From NCBI GenBank assembly GCA_035578155.1, contig JAPWDM010000004.1, positions 41,818,051-41,882,050 on the forward strand: a DNA stretch of 64,000 bases, read 5' to 3'. Every line of letters begins with the position of its first letter. Position 1 is the first letter of the stretch. The position numbers and the translations under genes were made by a program. This document shows, in pieces, positions 1 to 12,084 of the stretch. Origin of the DNA: Brachynemurus nebulosus (lineage: Eukaryota > Arthropoda > Insecta > Neuroptera > Myrmeleontidae). The notes under the pieces were generated by a model. That model was not told where the DNA came from and searched no databases. It saw only the letters and a list, made by a program, of their open reading frames with translations.

Positions 1-252
1 ACTATTCAATCACATGTATAGATGTTGTAAGTGAACCGCCACTGGATAGACTTCCTTCGCTATAATCTTTTCCCACTCTCCAAAATTTTTATGTGACCAA
101 TCAGGAGAGTTCGACTTCTTTATTTACCGTTGAATTTTTATTCTAACATTGTGTCTTTACTTACAATTACACAAATTTTTACTTCGTTTATATTCGTTCG
201 TACGCGTTTCGTAAAAATTTAATAGTATTTTTAAATCTTTTTTTTTTTCATC

Positions 253-387
253 ATGGAAAATAAAAGACTATCAAAATCAGCGAAAAAACTTGTTTTGAAC
301 GCTTTAGCGTTTGCTAATGCGGAAAAAGAAGTAAATCAGCCCCTTGTAGCGCTAGAATCACCTAACTTGTACACACCTAACTTCTAA
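253..387 (+). pseudogene. Short N-terminal fragment, transposase-like (tentative)
   Basis: An ATG in good context (catcATGg) opens a 44-codon frame that ends in TAA at 385-387. The peptide begins MENKRLSKSAKKLVLNAL and continues with a Phe/Ala/Glu/Lys-rich helix and an N-x-PLVAL segment. That order (basic start, amphipathic helix, 'x-x-PL-x-x-L') resembles the helical N-terminus found in front of the helix-turn-helix of insect IS630/DDE_3-type transposases. This is an inference from pattern memory, not an alignment. Codon use is less AT-driven than the flanks, which supports past coding. The frame stops before any HTH or DDE motif, and a repeat fragment begins about 15 bp further on, so this is a truncated copy or a first exon. 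A weak donor (GAA|GTAAAT) lies within it. Confidence 0.35.
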
Positions 388-399
388 GAAAAGTTCTAA

Positions 400-488
400 G
401 GTCAATTTAAACTTTTCTCTATTTCTCACTGTTTTTGAGATATTTAAAAATTTAAATTTTACTCCAATCTTTGGAAGGCAAAGCACCT
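400..488 (+). repeat. Diverged copy of a palindromic-element arm
   Basis: This stretch ('aatttaaacttttctctat' through 'ctttggaaggc') is recognisably the same sequence as 44733-44818, and in reverse complement as about 43565-43655. Those are the two arms of the TAA-flanked palindromic element at 43451-44932. Only one arm segment is present here, with several substitutions, so this is an older fragment. Confidence 0.55.
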
Positions 489-689
489 CTTCAATTTTGG
501 TAATTTGGTGTAGTTTGATAATTTTTGAAATAAACTGATACACAAAGTGGTATTATGCATCTGGATGCCATCCGGAGGTTTTCTTCCTTCGAGTCTTACC
601 AATTTCTTCTTTAATTTTTTCTGAACAAACTTTACAAAAAAATTTAGTAAAACAACATTAGAACTATTGACAGCAAACAACTTAATTTT

Positions 690-3155
690 TTAATTCAAAA
701 TGTTTATCATATGTCATAAAAACGTCAGTTAATTTTGGATTTTCTTGTATTCTGTTGGGACCCTCTTTGGTTGGGGGCCCCGGGGCAATGCTCCGGTTAT
801 CCCAGCCTAGTTACGAGCCTGTCTGGAAGGCAAAATAGGGGTCTGTTAGGCTCTGATAAAGAATCATCTATCGAAGATTGAACAAAAGTGGAGTAGGCAG
901 CAGAAATTGTAAGAGTAAATTTTATGTATAATTTTATTATCTAGGTACCTATATAAAAAAAAATTTTAAGATTACAGTATTTCCAAAACTTTTAAGTGCT
1001 ACTACATATTTGGTCCATTTTCAATGATATTATTATTAAAATCATAATTTTTTTATTTATATAAATGTATTTAAAAGAAATGAATGCTGCATTGTTTTTT
1101 TTTTTTTTGAGAAGTAATTAAAGTGTTAAAACATAAATTTTTCCGTATCTTTTTATTACGATAAAATACCCTTGTCCCACAATCCAGTAAATACAATACA
1201 GTACACATAAAACTGTATTGACTAGTTAAAAAAAAATAAAGTAAAAAAAAAATAACTTTGAAACAAAAAAGTAACTTTGGATGTTCAAATAGTCAGAATT
1301 TTCAAAAAGTAGATTCTAGAAATTTATCATTTAAACATTAAAATTAGATTACATATTTTTGTATAAAATTAATTATTTAAACTAAATATTTAATACCTAT
1401 ATAACGCTATACAGATTTAATACAATTTAATGTCGTCTGTATATGGTGCGTATATAAACTAAATACACTCTATTTTTTTGGAATGATTGGAATGTGTAGA
1501 CGGGAGCGGATATACTATACTATATTTTTTTTAACGATGTAAGTATTCTAGAACTGTACAAAAAAATCAATAATTATTTTTTATACAATTATTTTAATCA
1601 TTCTCTTATACGGTTAACGTAGTACATAACATATACTAAATAAATTATTTATTACTCAAAAAGCGCATCTTCGATTTTAATGAATTTTGGAATGGTGTAA
1701 GTAGATAAGATAAGCCATATTCTGTATTTTTTTGAAAGGTGTAAGTTTACCAGAACCATACTAAAAAATAAAAAATATTTTTAATGCAGTTATTTTAAGC
1801 TTTTAAAATTTAGGGAAAAATGTCAAAAAAATATATAATATAGTCCCAAATATTATCTAAATTTTGGCGTCGGTTTTGTTTTTCTAGGTGTTATAGTTTT
1901 CGAGAAAATTGAGTTTGAAAAATTACAGTACTAAAACATATTTTGGTTAATATCTCAAGGACAAGTCAACGTTAAGGGTCAATGACCCTGTATTTGGTAA
2001 TCACTTGGGGTACCAATGTCACTACATATATTATTACAGACATTGACCATGGGGGCCATTTTCCTATGCTTATGTAGCTATACCCTTTCGGGTATAATCG
2101 TATAATGTTTGCACGCGCCTGAAATACATCTCCTTTTTGCTGATAAGAGCTTTTAAACGGTTTTCTAATTTAGTAGACATTTTTTAATTGAAAGCAAAAA
2201 AGGTTAAAGGCCACTGGATTTTTGACAATTGACAATAAATAAAAAAAATTTTATTTTGTAATTAAAAGGGGATATAAATAAATTCAATATAATTTTCAAA
2301 AATAAATTTGTAAATATCAACAAATTTTAAATTAATTAAATTATATTTACAACGGCTGATTGAGTTTACTGCTAATCCTTTTGTGTTATCTAATAACAGT
2401 AAAAGTATGAAAAACAACAAAACAACTGGGGTGTGTCTGCTGTATGTATGACCTTATGCAACAGATTCGCGCCAATTTGAAATGTATTTTTTAGGGATAG
2501 GCAACTGGAATTATTTCGGGATTTTAGAGATCCCGGGTCTGAAGGACCAAATGAAGAGGCCAGGTGGTTTCGCAAAGCGAATAAACTTTTAACCCGGCAA
2601 AATGGGATGGACTGTATGAGTTTAAAATAAAAAAAAAATACACTTCAAATCAATCTTTTCAAAAATGAACAAATAAAATTTCCAATATAAAATAAATTCA
2701 AAAAAGAAACTTACGTTCTGATCCGCTGCACTGCTGCACTATCAAGTTGACAGAGTTAGTCAGGAAAAAAAAACGATGGAAAATAGGAAATCTAGGATTT
2801 CTGTGACTTATTTTTAATTTACTTGATTTTCACTGATCAATAAAAATTTAATAGAAAATTATTAATAACGAAGAAAATAAATAGGTACTTTAAAATGAGC
2901 TCAGCGGTGAGCTATGATTTCGCGGGAAATCGAGAACAAAAAAAAAGAAAAAATTATCTGTTACTGCGAACCTTATAGTCACGAATGCTGTACTTAACTG
3001 GGTGCCTCGGTATACATACATTAGACAGTAAAAAGGATTAATTATATATTTTTTATAATTATGTAATTGCCAATATGTTTCCATTTATCAACAAATAAAG
3101 AAACTGAATTTTTTTTTTTTTTATATAAATTAGTTATTCATAAAGAATAAAAATT
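690..3155. other. AT-rich stretch without recognised genes
   Basis: No convincing coding frame. A GC-rich hairpin-prone patch (GGGGGCCCCGGGGC and a CCGG-containing partner, about 766-815) stands out from the AT background. The block 1440-1620 is loosely repeated at 1640-1810, with shared 'gtgtaag..accagaac' and 'caattattttaa' phrases, suggesting a degenerate duplication. Around 1930-2110 there is less AT-biased sequence ('gggggccattttcc') that looks like an eroded repeat. Confidence 0.5.
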
Positions 3156-3159
3156 TTAT

Positions 3160-3237
3160 TGCTAGGTGGCGCAACCAGTCCGCACACAAAATTTCATAAG
3201 CGTTAGACGTTTCGTTCGAGAGTTATCGTGGGAACAC

Positions 3238-3311
<74 letters not shown>

Positions 3312-3406
3312 TTTAGTGAATATCATTTTCGTATAGTCCCGGACTCAGATTGCGTCATGAGACCTACTGTAATAGCTGAATTTCGAGTTTTCGAAATTCG
3401 CTAAAA
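3160..3406 (-). mobile_element. HINE-B copy, 3'-truncated (non-autonomous Helentron-like)
   Basis: On the minus strand the element starts with AGCGAATTT at 3402 and runs through the family-specific segment to a (TA)n tract (about 3241-3308) and the conserved 'cgtttcgttcgagagttatc' phrase. The same order is seen at 13680-14138, 37602-38065, 59196-59738 and 63016-63430. The 3' half with the second inverted repeat and hairpin is missing. The 5' end abuts an A/T run (aaaaagg), consistent with T-run insertion. Confidence 0.75.
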
Positions 3407-4192
3407 AGGAACCAAGTAGTACTTGCTATTTTAACATTACCATCAGTTGGGGCGAACCTAGACAGTAGGGGCGAGCTGCCTACCTCTCGATATTTCTTTG
3501 TCAGTGTTATGACCGTACAAAGTCTATATCAATTTATGCTACTGAATTTTGTCAGTTATGAGTTAGACATCAAAGTAAAGCGGTGAACGTGACATCTTTA
3601 TATTTTGTTATTTTACAGGCGCATTGTTTATAATTTTTAAAAATAACGCACATTTTGAAATCTTATAAAGAAACTGCTGTACAAAAAAAACAGTTATATA
3701 AATAAAGTAGGGACTGGCAACAAAATGTTTAGCGTTTTTTTTGACAATATATGTACCAAAAATGAAAGCTGTATTGTGCTTCATTTTTTTTTTTTTTTAT
3801 AAATTGATTAGCAAAAAATTGTCTATAGGTGAGACGAATTCATACCCCATGGTGCGTCAATATAAAAAGATAGTGGGTATAAACTACATAGACAGTAGTT
3901 TAGATAACATAAAATGGGCTCTTTTCAATAGAGGCGCAACAACCGGGGAGGTCCAAGGGGTCTGGACCCTCTAAAATTACATGGAAATTTTCCCTTCAAT
4001 TTATTTTATTTATATTAAAAAGTAAAATTTTCAGTGGTTTACTAATATTTTTTATTTGAAGATCAAATTTTCGGAAACGACATTTCATTACAATATTTTC
4101 CATTGTTATCGGAGAACTGCGTTATCAAAAAATTTGATAATTTAAATTTTTGTTGAACCCCCTGTAGATATATAGTTGTCGCGCCCCTACCT

Positions 4193-4294
4193 TCCGATAT
4201 TAAAAATAAAAGAAAATCGCCCAGACAAGCTGCTGAATATTACCATCTTCCCAAATCGATCTTGTATGATAGACTCAAAGGCAAATCGAAATAA
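4193..4294 (+). pseudogene. Pogo/CENP-B-type HTH (Psq-like) fragment
   Basis: Reading from 4193 gives SDIKNKRKSPRQAAEYYH followed by LPKSILYDRLKGKSK and a TAA stop. The 'R-x-A-A-x-x-Y-x-L-P-K-S-x-L-Y-D-R-L-K-G' order is that of the Psq-type helix-turn-helix at the N-terminus of pogo-family transposases, which binds the transposon ends. The frame is open upstream but no initiating ATG was fixed. No DDE domain follows: the sequence goes into stops and then a HINE-B end fragment. Its position inside TA-flanked inverted repeats supports the pogo assignment independently of the peptide. Confidence 0.65.
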
Positions 4295-4363
4295 AATTCA
4301 TTTAAATCCAAAATGTTTAATTCCACCCATCAAAAGTCATTCACTGATGCAGTTATTTATCTT

Positions 4364-4395
4364 AGCGAATTTCCAGATTGGAAATTCAGCTATTT
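4364..4395 (+). repeat. HINE-B 5'-end fragment
   Basis: AGCGAATTTCCAGA plus the 'tggaaattcagcta' continuation match the 5' end of HINE-B (compare 37602 and 59196). The match stops after about 30 bp, so this is a truncated end inside the pogo remnant. Confidence 0.55.
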
Positions 4396-4671
4396 TTATC
4401 TTTTTATGTCCGATTTTACCTATATGCAAGACTGAATGTGATTTATATTGCAAATAAAACACTGTTCAGATTCGCCCCATAGGGGTGAATCTAGACACTA
4501 TATTACAAAAAAAAAAAATGTTGGAGTACCAATTTTGATATTTTTATTGCTGTCCTATATGCTCCTGATATTAAAGCACTTAAATTATTTTTTTAGAATT
4601 TTTTAGACAAACTAGTCAATTTATTGCCAAAAAACTGAAAAAATCGTCCAGATTCGCCCCAAATGACGGTA

Positions 4672-6160
4672 CATGAAATTTAGTTATGAAAATTGTCTAA
4701 CTAAAAGAAAAAAAAAAAAATTGTTTGTCAGTTCTCAAATTGTGACACTTTTATAATCAAAAAGGTAAATTCGTTGCATAAAATTTCTTTAAATGATTTT
4801 GAATTACACGTTCGGGATCTCCTAGCAAAAGAAGAAAACTAAAAATATACGAAACTAGTGACTCACTTCCATTATATGCCACCAGTAGACCAACAACGGA
4901 AGTAAAACAAATACATTATATGCTTATTCTCCTACACTCCTCCAATTCTTTATGCTACCGTTTTCTACACTTTAAATTCCTTTTTGAATTCTCGAAAATT
5001 AAAATTTTGTTGCCTTTATCTCTGAAAGTTACCCACACAACTTAGCCAAAATAATTTTAATTAACCGACTCATGTTAACATACCAAAGGAAACAAAGAAG
5101 AAAATATATCACAACAAAAGACAAGACTACATTTTTAAAGCCATAAAGGATCTAGCGTCGTAAGTATAGTGAAATGGCCCCCGAGAGATATTTTTAAAAT
5201 AGTGTTTGTAGTCGCAAGGGGGTGTCATTAGAAAATAACACATATGGTTTTTGGACCATGACCTTGAACCGTTCTCGAGATAATAAAAAAAGTGTAATAT
5301 ATTAAACTGATTTTTCTCGTGAACTAGATCAGCTAGGGAAATGGACCAAAGTTCGATCGTTAGGGAATGGTTCAAGGAGTATTTTGTATATTTTTAAGGA
5401 TTTTTTATTGAAAAGGGAATAAAAGAAAAAAACAGAATATATTATTTAAATATATATTTTATGTGGTTCCCTTAAAGCGACAACCATCAAAAAAATATAT
5501 AATGTTGGTATTCATGAGTACTTACGCCACCATAAAGCCCATTAAATAAACATGGGTGCAACACTTTCGTAAAAAAATATTTTTTATTAAAATGTGAACA
5601 TAAAAAGTGACGACATTCATTATTTAGGTACATATTTTTTATGGTTTCTTTCAGGCCAGGGTTATTTTTCTAATAAAAATTTTTCCCCAGTAAATATTAA
5701 ATTAAAGGTAAATTGATATCTCTCTAGTTGCCCAACTTGCTTTAAAATGAAATAATAATAAAAAAATAATACTGTGAATAATTTAACATTTAGATATTTA
5801 CAAAAAAAATATAAAAGTTGCTTCTAATAATTTTTATTGAATGTTTTAACATAATTGAATTTATAACTAGATGCAGCGTTCTTGAGGTATCAAAGTCCAA
5901 CAGAAAGGAAAGTTATATTTTTAGTAAGAGATATACATATTTTATTATATTAAGAAGATAAAATACTATTGCAATAAAGATGGATATAGATTAATTATAT
6001 CTAAACTCCCGTTATTAGTTTTTATATCTCTCACTTAGGTAATATTGGGCTGTACATACAATGTATATACACTAGGTTGTAAAAAAAGTAAAAGATTTTG
6101 AAATAGTTTGCCTATTTATATAATAATACAATGATATACCTATTTAAATAAGTAACTTTA
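4672..6160. other. AT-rich stretch without recognised genes
   Basis: No coding signal or matched repeat ends. A moderately GC-richer patch at 5145-5350 (around 'aaatggcccccgagaga' and 'gaccttgaaccgttctc') reads like an eroded interspersed repeat, but I found no clear partner in the window. Confidence 0.45.
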
Positions 6161-6164
6161 AATT

Positions 6165-6337
<173 letters not shown>

Positions 6338-6339
6338 TA

Positions 6340-8485
6340 AATACTAACAGGAAAAATTTTTTATGAAAAATACCCTTACATAGTAATAATAACATATTTA
6401 GGTATTTATAAATACGATTTATTTTAATGGTGTAGACCCTTACTTTCATTTATTTAACGGAGTACTGTAAAGTGGACATCGATCGCTCACAAACTTTGCG
6501 TATACCTATACTATGATATAAGGGAGCTTATTTTTTATTGTTAGCAAAAAATTTTCCACAGTTTGATCGTCTCATCAACCCCAGAAACATCAACACTGAC
6601 AATCAGCTATAATAAAAATACTTACATTACACATACACACATACAACGGATCGCACTAGGAACACTGTTCTGTGCTGTTGACTAATTAGACTAATTATTG
6701 TAATATCAATGTGATTTTGATTATATTGATTACGAATTTATGATTGTATAATATAAACAATATAAATATAGAATTGTACGAATAAAAAAAAAAACCTTAC
6801 CTGCTTTTATAAAGTCAGTATTATATGATAACAATTTATTAATTATTTAAATTTATAAAGGATTTTTTTATGGTATATACACAATAACAAAAACTGAAAT
6901 GTAAAAATTTGTGATGGTTCATCAATTTGTAATATACACGGTAACTAAAATCTGATTAGTATGTTAAGGATCAAACTTATGATAACGAAACGTCCAGTTA
7001 GTACATTATTTTAACAACGAGTTAATACGTTTTATATGGAATTATTGACGCGGTACAGCATTGTGTGGCAATTAGTTAAGTTCCACTTGACGCTTTACAG
7101 CATCCACGGCTACTAACATGTTAATATGTTATTATTCTATTTAATTTTTCAAGAAAATTAAAATTTAAAAAATTCTAGTTTAATACTGACTTTATAAAAA
7201 ATATATATTTTAAAAAAAAATTATTGTTTATTTTTTTCTTATATGATAGAAGGGAATCCAAATAAGAAAATTTCAAAACTAAAAATATTAGAGGAAATCT
7301 AGGTATATGTAAACAACTGCCTCTCCTTTTTTAGCATTCATACGCTTGTCTTTTACTTCATTCGCTAGTCCGGCATTTTTTCAAATTTCTTGAACCGACG
7401 GTTGCAAAATAACGAGAGAGCAATATTTCGCAACCGAGACGTAAAAATCTAAAATGGTAAAGAAAATTCAACTTCATTTTAAAAGCTCCTTCTAACAATA
7501 TCCTACTATTCAGAACCGAAAAATATAAAAAAGTGTCAAAGTTTTTTTGCTTCATGTTAATTGAGATCTCTGTCAGTGGCACTTACATGCCAAATTTCAT
7601 CAATATAAGCCTAAAGATATCGAAATTTTGAAAGAATTATAACCATGACGAAATTATATGAGAGTCCTAAAAACAATAAAAATATAAATGAATTATTTCA
7701 GTAAAATTTTTGTTTCTAATAAAACTTGTAGGTATTTATTGTTTAAAATAATTTGAATGTAAACCTTTAAATATCTTGAATCAACAAATATGTGACATAG
7801 ACAACTTTCAAAATTATAACATATATGTCTGTTTTCCAACTGACGTAATAATTTAAATTACCGTTTAAAACACATTAAATTAAATAAATTAAAAAAAAAA
7901 AAACATATATAAAAAAAATGTAGGTATAAAGTCAGTGATACTATATAAAACAAAACGCACCGTGTCATATAACCTCAGCCTTTTACATATTGTGTCGTCA
8001 TGGACTGTCTTGGCGAACGTAACTTTATATTAGGTAAATGACATACACGCACTTTTTATAATAAAATTTTAATGTTTCTTTTTCTAGAAATGAAATAATA
8101 TTGTTCGGTGTTCTAATGGTTATTAGCAGCAATTCAAAAGATAAAATTGTCAAGACATGGTTTTAAATCTTTGACCTTTTCACTTTCACAATATTAATTC
8201 AACGAGTATATATAAATATTACCCAACGTAGTGACGGAGAGAGCACGAACACAACGGGAATGTTTTTAATACAATCAAAAGTTATTTTAACTTTTTAGTA
8301 TTCTATAATGTAACTACTTAGACATAAACTCTAAATTAAAAACAGAATTGAATTATTATTTTTAGTATATTAACTTTAGTTTGTTACTTTGTATATTTGG
8401 GAATGTGTTCATAAGAGTTATTCTGTAAAATATTCTGTTATTCTGTAACATTCATGGAATAAAGTATGAGCCTTCGCGCAAATAG
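6340..8485. other. AT-rich stretch without recognised genes
   Basis: No coding signal. The segment 7325-7640 is less AT-rich and contains 'gccaaatttcatcaatata', a phrase typical of insect interspersed-repeat interiors. No termini could be defined. Confidence 0.45.
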
Positions 8486-8493
8486 ATATTATA

Positions 8494-8906
8494 TTACAAC
8501 TCTAAGAAAAAAGTAAAGGTAATAAAATTTTGAAAAAAATATGATTGGTTAAAAAAGATGACAAGGATAAAAAAGTAGCTTGTACAGTGACAGTTTAATT
8601 TATTTATCTCTCTCCCACAAAACTGTGACAAACTAAGTCGGATTTACATAGCTAAAAAAATCTTCATAATTCAAAAAGTTAAATGAATGTATATAATTCT
8701 TAAAACTATTGATTTAGATTATAATTTAACATTTCTAAATCGTATTTTGTATTGCCATATTCTATTTTGAATTGAAAAGTAATATTTTTATGAATGTTGC
8801 TGCAACAGGGCAGTTTCGTATTGAAAATAATTTATTTCATTTTTTGCTATAGTGTAAATCCAACTTGTAAAATTTTATTACGTTTACTTTTTTCTTAGAG
8901 TTGTAA
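8494..8906. mobile_element. 413 bp MITE with TA target duplication
   Basis: Ends TTACAACTCTAAGAAAAAAG (from 8494) and the inverted counterpart CTTTTTTCTTAGAGTTGTAA (to 8906) continue inward for about 45 bp. Subterminal segments ('ggatttacatagctaaaaaa' and 'tgctatagtgtaaatcc') are also inverted. TA flanks both sides (8492-8493 and 8907-8908), which points to a Tc1/mariner-type MITE. There is no coding capacity. Confidence 0.75.
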
Positions 8907-9139
8907 TATAATAAAACCTTATAAAGTAATACGCAATTTAAAATAAATAAAAGACGTCAAGTGAAAGTTATACTTGCGCTAACAGTGTTCCGTACAATAA
9001 GTTGTTTCTATGAATTTTTTGTAACGAAATATGAAAGTGAATGAAATATAATTTCTAATGAATAAATTTTATTCCTAAAGTAAACCTTTTCTTTCAATTT
9101 CAGAACGATTGTATAGTTATCTTGGTCTGTTTACACTTA

Positions 9140-9541
9140 CGGGACGGACGGGCAGGACGGAGAGGTCGGGCAAAAAGAATAATAGCCTAATTGAGCTAGT
9201 TAGATGTATGATTGACTCAGATCTAATGTCGTTTTCTTCTTCACTTTGCACTTAATTGGATCATTTGTCAAAAGCAGGCATTGTAGTTTATTTGCGTGTT
9301 TAGTGACCGAAAAACTGCTTTGACGAGAAAAAAATCAATAAATTAGATATAAGTAATTTACGAATTATTTCTTTGTGTGTTGCAGTTATTTATTTTTAAT
9401 GATTTCTGTAACTTTTATGATCATTACGAGCAATAAATTCGTGCTCGTATTTAATTTGAATCTGTTAGTTTGTAATTGTAGGTTAAGTTAGTTAAAAATG
9501 TGATTTGTGGGCAAAATGGAGTCAGGCAAAATGAATAATAA
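9140..9541. other. GC-richer segment upstream of pogo-like coding fragment
   Basis: 'acgggacggacgggcagg' and 'tcgggcaaaaagaataat' (about 9139-9182) stand out from the AT background. The phrase 'gggcaaaaagaataat' recurs at 14377, downstream of the PHD-like finger. The pair may be terminal or subterminal repeats of the transposon that carried the split coding sequence at 9542-9650 and 14139-14290, but exact ends could not be fixed. Confidence 0.35.
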
Positions 9542-9650
9542 AACGAAGCTTCTCTAGTCAAAAGGAAAATTGTTTTAATTAATCCCGGACCTTCAAATGA
9601 AAAAGAAAAGAAAATTCATTTAAAAAAGAGTGAGTCAATCAAAGCAAATC
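9542..9650 (+). pseudogene. Upstream half of split pogo-like coding remnant
   Basis: This frame reads NEASLVKRKIVLINPGPSN followed by a Lys/Glu-rich run ending SESIKAN, with its last base (C at 9650) directly at the 3' end of a HINE-B element. Removing 9651-14138 joins that base to five A's (14139-14143) and GAT, giving an uninterrupted frame SIKAN-QK-DNYFCTVCQEKY into the PHD-like finger. A charged linker followed by a Cys/His finger matches the C-terminus of many Tigger/pogo-type transposases. Stops lie upstream of 9542, so the catalytic part is already missing. Confidence 0.55.
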
Positions 9651-10380
9651 AATACCTCTGTCACAGCACCTGCATAACATAGCGAATTTCCGATCATAAA
9701 AGTTACTTTTTCTCGAAAACCCGCTTACCACCTAGAATAATGGTTCAAAATGTATTTCTGTGATTTTCTTCGTTCTTTACGACAATGTAAAAAAAATTGG
9801 AAAAACTTTTAAATTTTGGCAAATTTTTGCAAAAAACTAATTTTTTTGAGGTTTCCGGAACTGGACGTGTCTGGCTGGAAAAATCATCCAAGATTTTTAG
9901 ACTTCTAACATTTTACTGTTTTATTATATTCAAATCCTAAAGTATCCTATTATTATAACAAATTTCATCCCAAAGTGAATTTCTCGGAAATATAGGCAAT
10001 CAAATTTTCGAAAATTCGACAGTAATTTAAAATAGAAATAGTCCTCACTAGTAATATGAAATTTTGTATTATGGAATATTTCGATGTTCAAAACGTCCTT
10101 CAAAACTAATGATTCAAATTATTTATTAGTAGAAATGTTGTAAAATGGAAAAAAAATTTATTTTTTAAGACGAAATTTGTTGTAAAGTTGTTTTTTATTT
10201 AATTTATGGCAAAAAAAAAAATTAATTAAATCTTAATTCTGATACTTATTACGTGAAAAATGTGTTCTACTTCATTATTATCCAAGAAGAAATTCAACAA
10301 AATTCTGATTTCTCGCTTGTGACATGGTTAACATATTTATACGTACTATAATTATGTGTAAGGAATTCCTTTGTTAAATA

Positions 10381-10975
10381 CTAGCTGTACCCGCGACGTC
10401 GTTCGCGCATAAAATAAATGAAAAGTATATAAGTATAATCATTATAAAGCATTTCTAGAGAACAATAGCTTTACGTAATGCATTCACATGCTAAAAATGA
10501 TTTTTGTATTTTCCCGAGGGAAGGAAACATTTTCCTGTAATAAAAAGTATCCTAAATGTTGACGCAGGTAATAAGTTATCACCACACAAATTTCATAAAA
10601 ATTCGTTCAATAGTTTTTGCGTAATATGTGCACATGTTCAAAATGGTTTTTCTATTTTCCCGTGGAGATGACATTTTCCCGGAATAAAAAGTATCTTAGA
10701 TGTTAACTCAGATAATAAGTTATCACCACACTAATTTGTATCAAAATCCATTCAATAGTTATTGCGTAATGTGTGCATATGCTTAACATGGTTTTTCCAT
10801 TTTCCCGTGGAAATTAAACATTTTTCCGGAGTAAAAAGTATCTTAGATGTTGATCCAGGTAATAAGTTATCAGCACCCTAAATTTTATTAAAATCCGTCC
10901 AGTAATTTTTACGTGATGCATGAACAGACACACACACACACATACAGACAGACAGACAGACGGACAGACAAAAAT
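10381..10975 (+). repeat. Arthropod-type interspersed repeat with internal tandem units
   Basis: It begins CTAGCTGTACCCGCGAC (10381) with 'gttcgcg', a head found on abundant arthropod repeats. Then come three imperfect units of about 140 bp, each with 'tttcccg(t/a)gg', 'ataaaaagtatc', 'gtaataagttatca' and a 'caatagttttTgcg' ending (about 10490, 10630 and 10775). It ends in (CA)n and (CAGA)n microsatellite to about 10970. No coding sequence is seen. The superfamily is not assigned; fragments with a related head lie at 22451 and 53031. Confidence 0.7.
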
Positions 10976-11935
10976 TTTAATAATCGCTGTTTTGATATCT
11001 ACATTGATAATTATTTACAGTACCAGCAAAATTTTCAAAAGGAATTCCATGTACAGAAACGGTCTTCTTATAGTTGTATTATATGTATATATTACCTATT
11101 ATAATGGCTTCTTTGTTTAAAATGTTAATTTTATTCAAATTTAATTGCCCCTTCTTTTAAAAAGTATATATTTTCAAAAATTTCATAAAATTTCTTATGA
11201 AATTGTAGTTCTTATTAGACAATTTAATTTTCAAGGAAAAATGTACATATATTAAAACATGAACATTTAATGAAGTAATGTTGGTACTTGTGCATAGTGG
11301 CGTTCTTAGCCGCACTTAACTACAGTTCTGTATTTAAATTTGAATGCATTCCTGTAATTTTGATTGTTTAATTGTTTGACACAAATCATGAACATAAACA
11401 AAATACTTAATATTACAATAATAATTTATTTATGTAGGTAACATATGATTAAAAAGTTAAGAAAAGTGAATGTTGTGGTTATTTTTATTGCTATGCTAAG
11501 GTTAAATCAAAAAACTAAGAAAATTTAATATATAATTAATTTTTTTAAAATATTTTTATGTGTAAAATAATGACTTGCTGTGAATATGTTTTTTGCATAC
11601 GCTTTAACATTTTGACATGGAACTCAGTTATGAAATATCAACCTTATTTTGATGACACCACCAGTCCCGAAAACTGTTTTACGCTCATGAAAAAGTCCTT
11701 TGTGACTTCCAGAAAAAATTCAAATATAAATAAAGGTTTTCTTTTTTTAATTTTAATTTTTATTGTTATTAATTATTTGGCTTTTTTAATAAATTAGAGT
11801 TTTCTGTGAAATGAATAAATTCTGTAAATATGAATTTATGAAATATGTAATATTTCATTGTAAGTGAAAAAGAAATTTTTTACTCACAGGTTTTAGAAAG
11901 ATAATAAATTTTCAAAGTACATTATACGTAGGTAA

Positions 11936-11936
<1 letters not shown>

Positions 11937-12022
<86 letters not shown>
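11937..12022. repeat. (TA)n microsatellite
   Basis: About 86 bp of uninterrupted alternating TA between 'acgtaggtaagta' and 'agaaaaaaaaactg'. It lies inside the HINE-B-bounded insertion, but its flanks do not match the usual HINE-B context, so it may belong to an unrecognised repeat. Confidence 0.85.
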
Positions 12023-12024
<2 letters not shown>

Positions 12025-12084
12025 AAAAAAAAACTGAAATTGCATAAAATTTTAATTTATTCTCATTGAAGCTGAGTTAGCACC

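Larger units (their letters stand above)
3440..4669 (+). mobile_element. Pogo-type DNA transposon remnant with TA target duplication
   Basis: Inverted ends CCATCAGTTGGGGCGAA (from 3440) and TTCGCCCCAAATGACGG (to 4669) match with few mismatches and are flanked on both sides by TA (3438-3439 and 4670-4671). A TA duplication is the Tc1/mariner/pogo signature. The interior encodes a pogo-type helix-turn-helix (4193-4294), which agrees with the ends. Extra copies of the end motif ('agattcgcccc' near 4468 and 'gggtgaatctagac' near 4483) lie inside as subterminal repeats. At 1230 bp it is too short for an intact transposase, so it is a deletion derivative. It also holds a small HINE-B 5' fragment at 4364-4395. 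Confidence 0.7.

Noticed and set aside
9080..9180. Acceptor-like 'ctttcaatttcag' followed by about 29 open codons
   Set aside because: The downstream sequence is GC-rich, repeat-like (gacggacgggcaggacgg) and stops quickly; more likely a transposon end.
10921..10970. Possible CRISPR-like or satellite array in the (CA)n/(CAGA)n stretch
   Set aside because: It is the microsatellite tail of an interspersed repeat, with no spacers.
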